From the NCBI GenBank assembly GCA_902781515.1, contig CACZJU010000002.1, forward strand, positions 62,001 to 126,000: 64,000 bases of DNA, read 5' to 3'. The DNA is from an uncultured Bacteroidales bacterium. Lineage in GTDB: Bacteria; Bacteroidota; Bacteroidia; Bacteroidales; Bacteroidaceae. Position numbers and translations under genes: made by a program. Position 1 is the stretch's first letter; the number at the start of each line of letters is the position of its first letter. The notes under the pieces were generated by a model. That model was not told where the DNA came from, did not search any database, and was given only the letters and a program-made list of their open reading frames with translations. Of this stretch, positions 52,424-60,696 are shown piece by piece.

Positions 52424-53056
52424 ATGATAAGCAAAATGAAAACAATGAAAAACTTTGGAATGATTGCCCTCGTGGCAATGGTATTGATGGGCTGTGGTAG
52501 CACAAAGCCTCTAGTAGAGTCTCGTATTGACACTAAGAAGAGCCTTGAGGGCGAGAATGTATCTGTAGAAACTGCCAAGTTACAAGGCATTGATATGGTT
52601 GACGACCTAAGTGAGGACGGTCTTACAATACGTAAAGTAGCTTACAAGTGGTATGCAGGCATTGGTAAGGCTAACGACAAGCAGACTGCCATAGAGATAG
52701 CTGAACGTGAAGCACGTGCAACGATTTCGCGAGTTATTGAGAACATGGTAGAAGACCAAGCTAAGCGTGGAAGTCTGACCAATAACGGAGAGGTGCAGAA
52801 GGCTGTGAGTTCGTATTGGAAACAGATGAGTAAGAGCATACAGAATGCTTGTGAACCTTTCGGCGATACAAAAATCGAGTTTAGCCCCACAACTAAGATG
52901 TACACTGTAACCGCCAAGGTGGGCGTTCGTGGTGACAAGTTCCAGCAGATGCTTAACAATGCCGGTAACTATAAGCCCAACAATCTTAGCGGTAAGGACT
53001 TGGATAGCTTCATTGAGGTAAATAATTCAATCATGAATGCTGCCAAAGGTAAGTAA
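52424..53056 (+). CDS. LPP20-like lipoprotein
   Basis: The 210-residue protein has a lipoprotein signal (KNFGMIALVAMVLMGC, Cys 25; starts at 52424, 52436 or 52445 possible). The body YKWYAGIGKANDKQTAIEIA EREARATISRVIENMVEDQA matches the LPP20-type fold, in which an A-x2-EAR-x2-I helix follows a strand. It is paralogous to the 54046 protein (shared AK RG ... NG .VQKA; NACEPFGDT; VAKVGIRGD-like end). It is the first gene of a five-gene envelope operon. Function unknown. Confidence 0.75.
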   Translation: MISKMKTMKNFGMIALVAMVLMGCGSTKPLVESRIDTKKSLEGENVSVETAKLQGIDMVDDLSEDGLTIRKVAYKWYAGIGKANDKQTAIEIAEREARATISRVIENMVEDQAKRGSLTNNGEVQKAVSSYWKQMSKSIQNACEPFGDTKIEFSPTTKMYTVTAKVGVRGDKFQQMLNNAGNYKPNNLSGKDLDSFIEVNNSIMNAAKGK

Positions 53057-53059
53057 ACA

Positions 53060-54049
53060 ATGAGGCGTATATTTGCATTAGCTTTACTTTTCGTCAGCAT
53101 TGTAGCCTCGGCTCAAAACTATCCAGCGGAGTGGGCAAAATACACTTCTGACGATTATTACCATGACATCGAGAGCGCAGCTACCAAGCAGTCCGCTCTC
53201 GAACTGGCACGCACGAACCTTGCACGTCAGATACAAGTGAAGATAAACGAGGTGAGCCAAATGGACAAACATGTGCTTGACGGTCGCTCGAACGTTCTAT
53301 ACCGCTCGTCGAAGAACTTTTCTACCAATGTGGACATGAACCTCACCGAGACAAAGAGCTACTACAACGATGCTCTCGGAAAACACTATGTCCTTATATA
53401 TATAGATAAGGTAGCAGCAAGTACTTTCTATGAGAATGAAGTCAAGATGCTCATTAGCAATACGGGTAACACAATAACCATAGCTGACAACTACATCAAG
53501 AATGGCTTCAAGCAGAAAGCTAAGACCGAGTTGCAGAAAGCCTTAGGACAGTTTGACAATGCGGCTAAACCATTCTTCTGGCTCAATGTCTTTGGTCTTG
53601 CAGAGTATCGGATACAGAACTATCTTAATCAGGTACATGAACGTGAACAAAGTATCAAACAGCGTCTAACCGACTTGGAGTATGGTACGACATATTGCGT
53701 TGTTTGTGAGGCAGAAATGTTTGGTATGAAGTATGTCAAGTTGGCTAATGAGGTGAAGGGGAACCTTTCGGCCTCTGGTTGTAACTTTGTAGATGAACAG
53801 GGAAGTGCAGACTACACAATCCGCATTAAGGCCTCGGCTCGAAGGTACAACGAGTTTCAAGGTGCCTACTTCACATACATAGATGCAGCGGTAACCATAG
53901 ACAAGAATGCCACAGGACAGCGCATCTTCGAGGATGAAGTATCGGTCAAAGGTGCCCATACACTTAGTTATGATGAAGCCGCCCGTGATGGATACAAGCA
54001 AATAACCAAGGAAATCACAAAAATGTTAAATGAAAACATAAAGCTATGA
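53060..54049 (+). CDS. LPP20-like secreted protein, 329 residues
   Basis: It has a signal peptide (MRRIFALALLFVSIVASAQ). The N-terminal domain (YHDIESAATKQSALELARTN LARQIQVKI) is LPP20-like. A helical stretch (QKAKTELQKALGQFDNAAKP) and a C-terminal beta domain (DYTIRIKASARRYNEFQGAY FTYIDAAVTI; AARDGYKQITKEITKML) recall CsgG/FlgT-type lipoprotein partners. It begins four bases after the preceding stop and overlaps the next gene by four bases, so translation is coupled. Function unknown. Confidence 0.72.
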   Translation: MRRIFALALLFVSIVASAQNYPAEWAKYTSDDYYHDIESAATKQSALELARTNLARQIQVKINEVSQMDKHVLDGRSNVLYRSSKNFSTNVDMNLTETKSYYNDALGKHYVLIYIDKVAASTFYENEVKMLISNTGNTITIADNYIKNGFKQKAKTELQKALGQFDNAAKPFFWLNVFGLAEYRIQNYLNQVHEREQSIKQRLTDLEYGTTYCVVCEAEMFGMKYVKLANEVKGNLSASGCNFVDEQGSADYTIRIKASARRYNEFQGAYFTYIDAAVTIDKNATGQRIFEDEVSVKGAHTLSYDEAARDGYKQITKEITKMLNENIKL

Positions 54050-54606
54050 AAAGGCACATATTTATGTTATCAGTCCTGTTGTTTTCAACAATAGAGGCTG
54101 TTGCTCAAAATACTACAAAGACTCTAAAACTTCAGGGCTTAGAAATGAAAGAGGCAATGAATGAGGACGGTACGGCATTGATTCAACGTCCTTATCGTTG
54201 GTTTGCCGGTATCGGAAAAGCTGACGATGAAGGGTTGGCTGTTGAAATGGCACAACTCGAAGCCTACGCAACTGTGTCTCGTGTTATAGAGAATGTAGTT
54301 AAGGCCCAAGCCAAGCGTGGAGCTATTTCTGACAACGGCATAGTACAGAAGGCCCTCCAGTCGTATTGGGAGCAGAAAAGTTCGAGTATTCAGAAAGCCT
54401 GCGAACCCTTTGGCGACACAGAAGTGACTTTTAATAGTGAAACTGGAATGTATGAGGCAGTAGCCAAAGTAGGCATTCGTGGCGACCGCTATATCAAACT
54501 TCTTGGTGAGGCAAAAGACGCCAAGCCCGAAGGTCTGACTGGCAATGATCTGAAGCAGTTCATTGAGACCAATAATGCCATTATCGATGCTGCAAAAGGA
54601 AACTAA
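54046..54606 (+). CDS. LPP20-like secreted protein, paralogue of 52424
   Basis: The 186-residue protein has a cleavable signal (MKRHIFMLSVLLFSTIEAVA, no lipobox). Its body RWFAGIGKADDEGLAVEMAQ LEAYATVSRVIENVVKAQAK follows the 52424 protein closely, including SSIQKACEPFGDTEVTF and the ending FIETNNAIIDAAKGN. One paralogue is thus a lipoprotein and the other periplasmic, suggesting two subunits of one envelope complex (inference). The start overlaps the preceding stop (ATGA). Confidence 0.72.
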   Translation: MKRHIFMLSVLLFSTIEAVAQNTTKTLKLQGLEMKEAMNEDGTALIQRPYRWFAGIGKADDEGLAVEMAQLEAYATVSRVIENVVKAQAKRGAISDNGIVQKALQSYWEQKSSSIQKACEPFGDTEVTFNSETGMYEAVAKVGIRGDRYIKLLGEAKDAKPEGLTGNDLKQFIETNNAIIDAAKGN

Positions 54607-54635
54607 AATTATACCTTAAACAATTAATTTTATTA

Positions 54636-55919
54636 ATGATGAAAAAACTATTTATTATTATTCTCTCTACATTATCATTGATGACATTTGCGCAAAAGAA
54701 AGTCGCAATACTTGAGTGTGTTGATAGAGAATGTAATGTTTCACAGGGTGTGAAATTGATGGTTCGTAGTAGCTTGTCAATGGCTATTGCTGAGACACCT
54801 GGTTACGAGGCCTTTGATCGCGTGGATATTGCGTCCATTTTAGGAGAACAAGAATTTCAACGTACAGGCTTAATAAAGGAAACGGATATAAGGAAGTTGG
54901 GAGAGATGACTGGGGCTTCTTATATTCTTGTAGCCGAGGTAGCCTATTTGAATGAATCTACAGTTATTATTCTAGCTAAATTCTTGGATGTTGAAACTGC
55001 GAAAATTGAGGGATCGTCAAGTGTTCATAGTTCAACTTCCATTGAAGATTTAGATCGTAAATGTAAATTGTTAGCAAGAAAGCTACTTAAATTGGATCTT
55101 GAAACTGGTGCTATTAGAAGTAAGATAACTTATGAAGGTGGTATTTATGAAGGTGAAGTAGTAAATGGTAAGCCTCATGGTCAAGGAAAGTTGTTATATT
55201 CCCTTAATAATGTCTCTAATTATGTTTCTTATGAAGGAGATTGGTTTGATGGTGAAAAACAAGGTAAGGGTACGATGATATGGAAAAATGGAGATAAATA
55301 TGTGGGCAATTGGAAAAACAACAAACAAGATGGGCAGGGTAACTATTATTGGGCTGATGGTAGTATTTATAACGGAAATTGGGAAGACTCTAAGAAAAAT
55401 GGTCAAGGAGTATTTTACTATGCTCCTAACAATAGTTCAAATATAGTGTCTAATGAAGGATATTGGTTAAATGATAAAGAACAAGGTCAACGTACAATTA
55501 TTTGGAAAGATGGCACCAAATATGTAGGTGGTTGGGAAAACGATAAAAGAAACGGTCAAGGAACCGAATATTTTCTTAATGGTGATAAACTAATAGGAAC
55601 ATGGTATAGCGATAAGAGAAATGGTAAAGTGATATGGCATTATATAAATGGAGATAGGGAAGAGTGCCAATATTTAGATGGGAAAATAGCTGATGAAGAT
55701 GCTACTTATTATTGGGGGACTGGAGAATATATGACAGGGACGTATTTAAATGGGAAAAAATCTGGAAAGTGGATTAAACGCCAACCAAATGGAACGATAA
55801 TATGTACATATACATATAAAGAAGGGAATCTGATTAAAACAAAGGAGGAAAAGACAAGTGATATGCCAAAAGGTATATTTCGAAAAGTATTAGCAATCCC
55901 TTTTAGTAAGAAAAAGTGA
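54636..55919 (+). CDS. CsgG/LpoB-like domain fused to MORN repeats
   Basis: The 427-residue protein has a signal peptide (MMKKLFIIILSTLSLMTFA). A CsgG/LpoB-like domain at about 20-160 (KKVAILECVDRECNVSQGVK; AFDRVDIASILGEQEFQRTG; KLGEMTGASYILVAEVAYL) is followed from about 170 by tandem MORN-type repeats (YEGEVVNGKPHGQGKLLYSL; YVGNWKNNKQDGQGNYYWAD; YVGGWENDKRNGQGTEYFL). MORN repeats often bind lipids or other proteins. The gene is AT-richer than its neighbours in the MORN part. ATG 54636 or 54639 could be used. Function unknown. Confidence 0.8.
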   Translation: MMKKLFIIILSTLSLMTFAQKKVAILECVDRECNVSQGVKLMVRSSLSMAIAETPGYEAFDRVDIASILGEQEFQRTGLIKETDIRKLGEMTGASYILVAEVAYLNESTVIILAKFLDVETAKIEGSSSVHSSTSIEDLDRKCKLLARKLLKLDLETGAIRSKITYEGGIYEGEVVNGKPHGQGKLLYSLNNVSNYVSYEGDWFDGEKQGKGTMIWKNGDKYVGNWKNNKQDGQGNYYWADGSIYNGNWEDSKKNGQGVFYYAPNNSSNIVSNEGYWLNDKEQGQRTIIWKDGTKYVGGWENDKRNGQGTEYFLNGDKLIGTWYSDKRNGKVIWHYINGDREECQYLDGKIADEDATYYWGTGEYMTGTYLNGKKSGKWIKRQPNGTIICTYTYKEGNLIKTKEEKTSDMPKGIFRKVLAIPFSKKK

Positions 55920-55984
55920 AAATAGTATGTTTTTACATTATAGTAAATTATTGCTAATTACCTGTGATCCTGATAATATAAATT

Positions 55985-56923
55985 ATGAAGAGGTTTCTAT
56001 TTCTTATAACATTGTTAACAATCACTCTTTTCATAACTGCACAGAACATTAAAAGAGTGGCCATTCTTGAGACCGTGGACAAATATGACAAGGTTGACTA
56101 TGGTGTGGAGTTCCAACTGAGAGCCTTTATCACAGATGCTGTGAACAAAACACCGGGATTCGAAGGCTATGACCGTGTGGATATGTCTCAAATCAACAAA
56201 GAGCATAATTTCCAACGTACCGGTATGGTCAGTGATGCAGACATAAAGAAACTCGGTGAGATGACAGGCGCCAGTTCAATCGTTGTGGCTGAAGCCGCTG
56301 CCTATGGAAGTGATGACCGAATTATCATTGCTGCAAAGATTATTAATATTGAGTCCGGACGCATCGAAAACTCTACAAGACCGAAAGTTGCAAGTACAAG
56401 CGACAATGGTATGGAAACGGCCTGCAATGCCGTGGTTGCAGAATTACTTGGCAAGTCTAGTGATTCTTATAATTCTAAAGGTTCAGTGCAATCATCGCCC
56501 TCAAAACAATCTGTATCTCAAGAAGAATATGTTGACTTGGGCTTGCCAAGCGGAACTCTTTGGAAAAAGACAAACGAGAAAGGTGGCTATTACGACTATG
56601 ACTCCGCTGTTAGCGAATTTGGCACCCGTCTGCCCACAAAAGAACAGTGGGAAGAACTGATGGCTGAATGCCAGTGGTCGCGAACGGGTAGCGGGTATAA
56701 GGTGACGGGGAATAATGGTAAAACCATAATTCTGCCCGCAGCGGGCTTCCGCCTTTGCACGGGAATTGTGAGCGACGTGGGTTCTTGGGGCGACTATTGG
56801 TCGTCTAGTTCGAATGGTTCGGAGGAAGCATGGTCCTTGTTCTTCAATCCGGCATGGTGTGCGGACATGTACCGCACTGAACGTTGCTACGGTTACTCTG
56901 TTCGTCTCGTCCATAATCCATGA
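55985..56923 (+). CDS. CsgG/LpoB-like domain fused to a FISUMP-like C-terminal domain
   Basis: The 312-residue protein has a signal peptide (MKRFLFLITLLTITLFITAQ). Its N-terminal domain is paralogous to that of the 54636 protein (KRVAILETVDKYDKVDYGVE; GYDRVDMSQINKEHNFQRTG; KLGEMTGASSIVVAEAAAYG). After a Ser-rich linker, residues about 178-312 (EEYVDLGLPSGTLWKKTN; RLPTKEQWEELMAEC; GDYWSSSSNGSEEAWSLFFN) match the Fibrobacter-paralogue-type domain (TIGR02145-like), usually surface or periplasmic. It closes the operon and is followed by a strong terminator. Confidence 0.8.
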   Translation: MKRFLFLITLLTITLFITAQNIKRVAILETVDKYDKVDYGVEFQLRAFITDAVNKTPGFEGYDRVDMSQINKEHNFQRTGMVSDADIKKLGEMTGASSIVVAEAAAYGSDDRIIIAAKIINIESGRIENSTRPKVASTSDNGMETACNAVVAELLGKSSDSYNSKGSVQSSPSKQSVSQEEYVDLGLPSGTLWKKTNEKGGYYDYDSAVSEFGTRLPTKEQWEELMAECQWSRTGSGYKVTGNNGKTIILPAAGFRLCTGIVSDVGSWGDYWSSSSNGSEEAWSLFFNPAWCADMYRTERCYGYSVRLVHNP

Positions 56924-56946
56924 TTGCGCAAGCAAGAACAATATAG

Positions 56947-56990
56947 AACCGCACTTGTCACTTCGCTAGTGGCAAGTGCGGTTTGTTTGC
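56947..56990 (+). terminator. Terminator of the LPP20/CsgG-like operon
   Basis: AACCGCACTTG and CAAGTGCGGTT form an 11-pair stem, with further CAC/GTG pairing inside, followed by TGTTTG. Confidence 0.85.
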
Positions 56991-57029
56991 GACTATACGA
57001 CAACGAGCCAATTTTGCGCTGGTTAATCA

Positions 57030-57387
57030 CAAGGTACTAGTCCTTATTGATCTAAGTACTAGAACTTGTGGCAATAGGTTCGCCAACTTATCGCAATAGG
57101 TTAAGTTAACCTTCGGCAATAAGTTAACTTAACCTATGGACGGAAATAATATTAACTTATGTCGGTAAGTAATATTAACCTATCGGTACAGTTAATATTA
57201 ACCTTTGGACGGAGGAATAGTATCCCTATGAGGGAAGGAATAGTATCCCTAAGCGCATAGGAATAGTAATGTTCCGTGCTTAACATTACTATCCCTATCG
57301 TCATAAGACCTAGACCTTATCGCAACAAGACCTAGGTCTTATCGACACAGGTACTAGAACATATGAGCATAGGTTATATTTATCTAC
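57030..57387. repeat. Mosaic palindrome array 3
   Basis: About 16 short palindromes follow each other with spacers of about 8 bases. Examples are AGGTTAAGTTAACCT, AAGTTAACTTAACCT, GTTAATATTAACCT, AGGAATAGTATCCCT, AAGACCTAGGTCTT and AGGTACTAGAAC. Blocks of one type are grouped: CTAG, TTAA/ATAT, AGTA, then CTAG again. Spacers (ATCGCAAC, ATGAGCAT, AAGCGCAT, ATCGTCAT) resemble those of arrays 1 and 2. No gene is seen between 56991 and 58076. Confidence 0.85.
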
Positions 57388-57413
57388 TTCTGCTGAAAAA
57401 CAGTTGTAGTCGC

Positions 57414-57512
57414 AAAAAAACCTCACAACCTCCCCCAGGCCCGATGAATAAAGGGCTGGAGGCGGTGAGGTTTGCTTTCAAACCTCACCCAAACCTCACC
57501 CAAACCTCACCA
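57414..57512. repeat. Single-arm relative of the 31119-31366 inverted repeat
   Basis: GCAAAAAAACCTCACAACC is shared with 31117 onward, as is the preceding CTTCTGCTG...GTTGTAGTC stretch. The array and this arm therefore travel together. It ends in three tandem CCAAACCTCAC units. Confidence 0.75.
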
Positions 57513-57608
57513 CAGAAATTCTTCAACATCAAGGAACATCTGAGTTGCGCAGCAAACTATGCCCAAAGTAGGTGGGGCAGGTGCAATAATTTATGAGTTT
57601 TTTGCTCG

Positions 57609-57700
57609 AAAAAACCATCATTCCATCACCTTTCCTTTATTTATGGGGGCTGAACGGGTGATGGATGGGGTGATGGATGGTGATAGTGGTGATGGTTTTT
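57609..57700. repeat. Hairpin with GGTGATGGATGG minisatellite
   Basis: AAAAAACCATCATTCCATCACC-type left end and GGTGATGG...GTGATGGTTTTT right end can pair. Between them lie tandem GGTGATGGATGG units. The plan resembles the CCTCACAACC element but with a different sequence. Confidence 0.6.
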
Positions 57701-57703
57701 GCA

Positions 57704-57843
57704 TGAAAATATAGGAAAGCGTGTTTTTCCGACAATTTAGGAGGGAGTGAGGGCTTGCCAGAGGCGGTCGGAGGGAACGGGAGCTGTGACGTCGATGGGT
57801 AGGTGAGAAACGGGGTGTTCGAACTGGATGCGACCTGCGTGGA
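57704..57843 (-). pseudogene. Duplicated 3' fragment of the RluA-type pseudouridine synthase gene
   Basis: This stretch matches 59992-60131, the last part of the intact pseudouridine synthase gene plus the bases after it, with roughly nine mismatches over 140 bases. The direct repeat brackets the GH43 gene at a spacing of 2288 bases. Similarity stops abruptly at about 57843, so only the 3' end was copied. Confidence 0.85.
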
Positions 57844-57849
57844 ATGTGG

Positions 57850-57945
57850 CTGTCCACCCAGTGCCGTTCCCTACACCGACATCCAAGAAGGCGTCCAGAT
57901 GGCCTACGGAATTCAACCTCGCCTTGATGATATCCGACTGTGAAT
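57850..57945 (+). pseudogene. Possible fragment of an exo-rhamnogalacturonan-lyase-type gene
   Basis: One frame reads PYTDIQEGVQMAYGIQPR and then a stop. This recalls SYEDVQEGMSTPYGIARTST of the PL26-like protein at 43868-46456. It is short and has no start. It may be a relic of another member of that family, or chance. Confidence 0.3.
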
Positions 57946-57979
57946 TATGTAACAGAGTAAATTAAAGTTTGGTAAGAAG

Positions 57980-58035
57980 GCCTGCCGTTTGAAAAATATT
58001 GCGTATATTTGTACCATTAATCCCAGACGGCAGGC
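57980..58035 (+). promoter_or_regulatory. Promoter of the GH43 gene inside an inverted repeat
   Basis: The -7 box TATATTTG is at 58004-58011. GCCTGCCGTTTG (57980-57991) upstream and CAGACGGCAGGC (58024-58035) downstream are inverted copies with one mismatch, centred near the transcription start. This looks like an operator for a dimeric regulator, or a hairpin in the leader. Confidence 0.55.
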
Positions 58036-58076
58036 ACTTATTAAGTGATATAAACAATAAACAACGCAAAATAATC

Positions 58077-60002
58077 ATGAAACGAATCGTATTTTCTCTA
58101 TTGGCAATGGTAGTCAGCTTGACGCTGGCTGCAAAGCCTCTAAGCTCTCCCTTTGCAGGTTATCTTTTCGCATACTTCGAGGGGGGCGGCGATCATAACC
58201 TGATGGAGCAACTGCGCTTCGCAGTGAGCGAGGACGCACAGAACTGGTATGCTCTGAACGACAACAGACCGATTGTAGCCAGTGACAGCATCAGCGAGAG
58301 CGGCGGCATTCGCGACCCGCACATATTGAGGGGTGAGGATGGTTGCTACTACATCGTAGCGACAGACATGCATACCTATGACCCGAAACAGGGCTGGGGT
58401 GCAAATCCGGGTATTGTGCTGCTGAAATCCAAGGACTTAGTGAACTGGACACATGCGAAGATAAACCTCTCGAAGGACTGGAGTAAGAACTTCGGCGATG
58501 CCTACTGGGTGTGGGCGCCGCAGACCATTTACGACCGCAAGGCACGGAAGTATATGATTTACTTCACGCTGCAGCGTAACGACCGCAAGACGCTAATCAC
58601 TTATTATGCTTATGCAAATAAGGACTTCACAGCTTTCGAGAGCGAGCCGAAGGTGCTGTTCTCCGCGAAATACGGTAGCATCGACAACGACATCATCTAC
58701 AAGGACGGCGTGTATCATCTCTTCTACAAAGGCAACACGAAGGACGAGAACGGCAAGGAGATAAAGAACGGCATACAGCAAGCAACATCTAAGAAACTTA
58801 CGGGGCCGTACAAGGAGGACTTTGAGTATCTGGATGCCTACGCTGACACAAGGACAAGTGTGGAGGGCAGCGGAGTATTCAAACTGAACAACAGCGAGGA
58901 TTGGATTCTGATGTACGACCTCTACAGCTCTGGTCGCTACGAGTTCCAGCGTTCGAAGGATTTGAAGACATTTACTCGTGAGCCGGAGTCGTTCCGCAAG
59001 GATTTCTTCCCCCGTCACGGCACGGTGATGTCGGTGACTGCCGACGAGCTGGAGCGCATGCAGCAGAAATGGGGCTATGTGTTGAAGCACGAGTTCGAGA
59101 GTAACGGCAATCCAATCATCCGCGACAAACATACCGCTGACCCCGCAGTGCTTGTTGAAAACGATACTCTATGGCTCTTTGCAGGACACGATGCCGCTGG
59201 TAACCAGACGGGCTATGTGATGAAGGACTGGCTACTCTACTCCACCACCGACATGAAGCACTGGACGGAATATCCATCGCCCCTGCGCATCGACGATTTC
59301 AAGTGGGCCAACAGCCATCAGGCTTACGCCGGACAGGTGGCAAAGGGCAAGGATGGTCGCTACTATTGGTACGTTTCCACCAACTGGTGCGGCATAGGAG
59401 TTGCAGTAAGCGACAAGATTACAGGTCCCTACAAGGATGCACTGGGCAAGCCCCTGCTTACAAACAAGGATTGTTTCGCATCGAAGCACAGTTGGGCCTG
59501 CATCGACCCTACCATCCTCATCGACAGCGACGGCACTCCTTATATTATATGGGGCAACAGAGAGTGCTACTACGCCAAGCTGAAGGACAATATGATAGAG
59601 ATTGACGGTGAGATTCATCGCATTGATGTACCGAACTTTACCGAAGGTCCTTGGATACATAAATTCAACGGCAAATACTATCTGACTTATGCCTCAGAGT
59701 GGCCCGAGAAGATTGCCTATGCCGTAGCCGACCACATCGGCGGTCCATACACGTTCATGGGCATCATCAGCGAGATAGCCGGGAACTCGAACACCACGCA
59801 CCCTTCCATCGTCAATTTCAAAGATCAATGGCTATTCTTCAGTCATAACGGCGGTTTGCCAGACGGTGGAAGCTACAGTCGCAGCATCATTGCCGAACCC
59901 ATGAGCTACGACAAGGACGGAAAGATAAACTTCATTCCCTCCACGGCCAAAGGCGCATCCTCTCTAACATTGCCCAGCAAACCTCTGTGCCTGAAAATAT
60001 AG
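58077..60002 (+). CDS. Tandem GH43 beta-xylosidase / alpha-arabinofuranosidase-type enzyme, secreted
   Basis: The 641-residue protein has a signal peptide (MKRIVFSLLAMVVSLTLAAK) and two five-bladed GH43-type propellers. The first (about 25-330) has GIRDPHILRGEDGCYYIVAT, YWVWAPQTIYDRKARKYMIY and SVEGSGVFKLNNSEDW. The second (about 345-640) has TADPAVLVENDTLWLFAGHD, CIDPTILIDSDGTPYIIWGN and TEGPWIHKFNGKYYLTYASE. These carry the Asp, Asp and Glu positions expected of GH43. Likely substrates are arabinoxylan or arabinan. The start is set by the signal peptide and the -7 box at 58004. The stop codon lies inside the duplicated sequence shared with 57704-57843, so the gene sits within a recombined segment. 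Confidence 0.88.
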   Translation: MKRIVFSLLAMVVSLTLAAKPLSSPFAGYLFAYFEGGGDHNLMEQLRFAVSEDAQNWYALNDNRPIVASDSISESGGIRDPHILRGEDGCYYIVATDMHTYDPKQGWGANPGIVLLKSKDLVNWTHAKINLSKDWSKNFGDAYWVWAPQTIYDRKARKYMIYFTLQRNDRKTLITYYAYANKDFTAFESEPKVLFSAKYGSIDNDIIYKDGVYHLFYKGNTKDENGKEIKNGIQQATSKKLTGPYKEDFEYLDAYADTRTSVEGSGVFKLNNSEDWILMYDLYSSGRYEFQRSKDLKTFTREPESFRKDFFPRHGTVMSVTADELERMQQKWGYVLKHEFESNGNPIIRDKHTADPAVLVENDTLWLFAGHDAAGNQTGYVMKDWLLYSTTDMKHWTEYPSPLRIDDFKWANSHQAYAGQVAKGKDGRYYWYVSTNWCGIGVAVSDKITGPYKDALGKPLLTNKDCFASKHSWACIDPTILIDSDGTPYIIWGNRECYYAKLKDNMIEIDGEIHRIDVPNFTEGPWIHKFNGKYYLTYASEWPEKIAYAVADHIGGPYTFMGIISEIAGNSNTTHPSIVNFKDQWLFFSHNGGLPDGGSYSRSIIAEPMSYDKDGKINFIPSTAKGASSLTLPSKPLCLKI

Positions 60003-60024
60003 GAAAGCATGTTTTTCCGACAAT

Positions 60025-60696
60025 TCAGGAAGGAGTGAGGGCTTGCCAGAGGCGGTCGGAGGGAACGGGAGCTGTGACGTCGATGGATAGGTGGGAAACG
60101 GGGTGCTCGAACTGGATGCGACGGGCGTGGAGAGAGATGCCGCCGTCGGGGTTGGAGCGTGGAGCACCGTACTTGAGGTCGCCTTTGATGGGACAGCCTA
60201 TTTTGGAGAGCTGACAGCGAATCTGATGGTGGCGCCCGGTGTGGAGGTTGACTTCGAGAAGGAAGTAGCGGTCGCTGCGAGCAATGACACGATAGTCGAG
60301 AATGGCTTGCTTGGAACCTGGCACCTCGCGGTCGTAGGCACGGGCTGTGTTTGTTTTCTCGTTGCGAGTGAGCCAATGGGTGAGTGTGCCCTCGGTCTGA
60401 GGGGGCTGGTTGCCTACGATTGCCCAGTAGGTCTTCTTTACGGCTCGTGTGCGGAACATCTCGCTCAAGCGGCTGAGGGCTTTCGATGTACGGGCAAAGA
60501 GCACTACCCCACTGACGGGTCTGTCGAGTCTGTGAACGACACCAAGGAACACCTCGCCTGGTTTGGCATAGCGTTCCTTGATATAGGCTTTCACATCATC
60601 AGAAAGGGGGACATCGCCTGTTTTGTCGCCCTGCACGATGTCCCCACTCCGTTTATTCACCACTATTACGTGGTTGTCTTCGTATAGTACGTCCAT
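60025..60696 (-). CDS. RluA-family pseudouridine synthase
   Basis: The 223-residue protein starts MDVLYEDNHVIVVNKRSGDI, with the catalytic motif VHRLDRPVSGVVLFARTSKA (Asp 58), then LLEVNLHTGRHHQIRCQLSK and CPIKGDLKYGAP. It lacks an S4 domain, as in single-domain RluA-type enzymes that modify rRNA or tRNA uridines. The ATG at 60696 shares one base with the fabG stop (TGATG); a GTG at 60699 is possible. It is the third gene of the TetR-fabG-rluA operon. Its 3' end is duplicated at 57704-57843. Confidence 0.92.
   Translation of the reverse strand: MDVLYEDNHVIVVNKRSGDIVQGDKTGDVPLSDDVKAYIKERYAKPGEVFLGVVHRLDRPVSGVVLFARTSKALSRLSEMFRTRAVKKTYWAIVGNQPPQTEGTLTHWLTRNEKTNTARAYDREVPGSKQAILDYRVIARSDRYFLLEVNLHTGRHHQIRCQLSKIGCPIKGDLKYGAPRSNPDGGISLHARRIQFEHPVSHLSIDVTAPVPSDRLWQALTPS

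Noticed and set aside
57030..57387. Possible CRISPR array
   Set aside because: It has the same short variable palindromes and short spacers; it is classed as a mosaic palindrome array instead.
57363..57596. A 77-codon frame through array 3 and the CCTCACAACC element
   Set aside because: It is made of repeat sequence only and has no homologue-like features.
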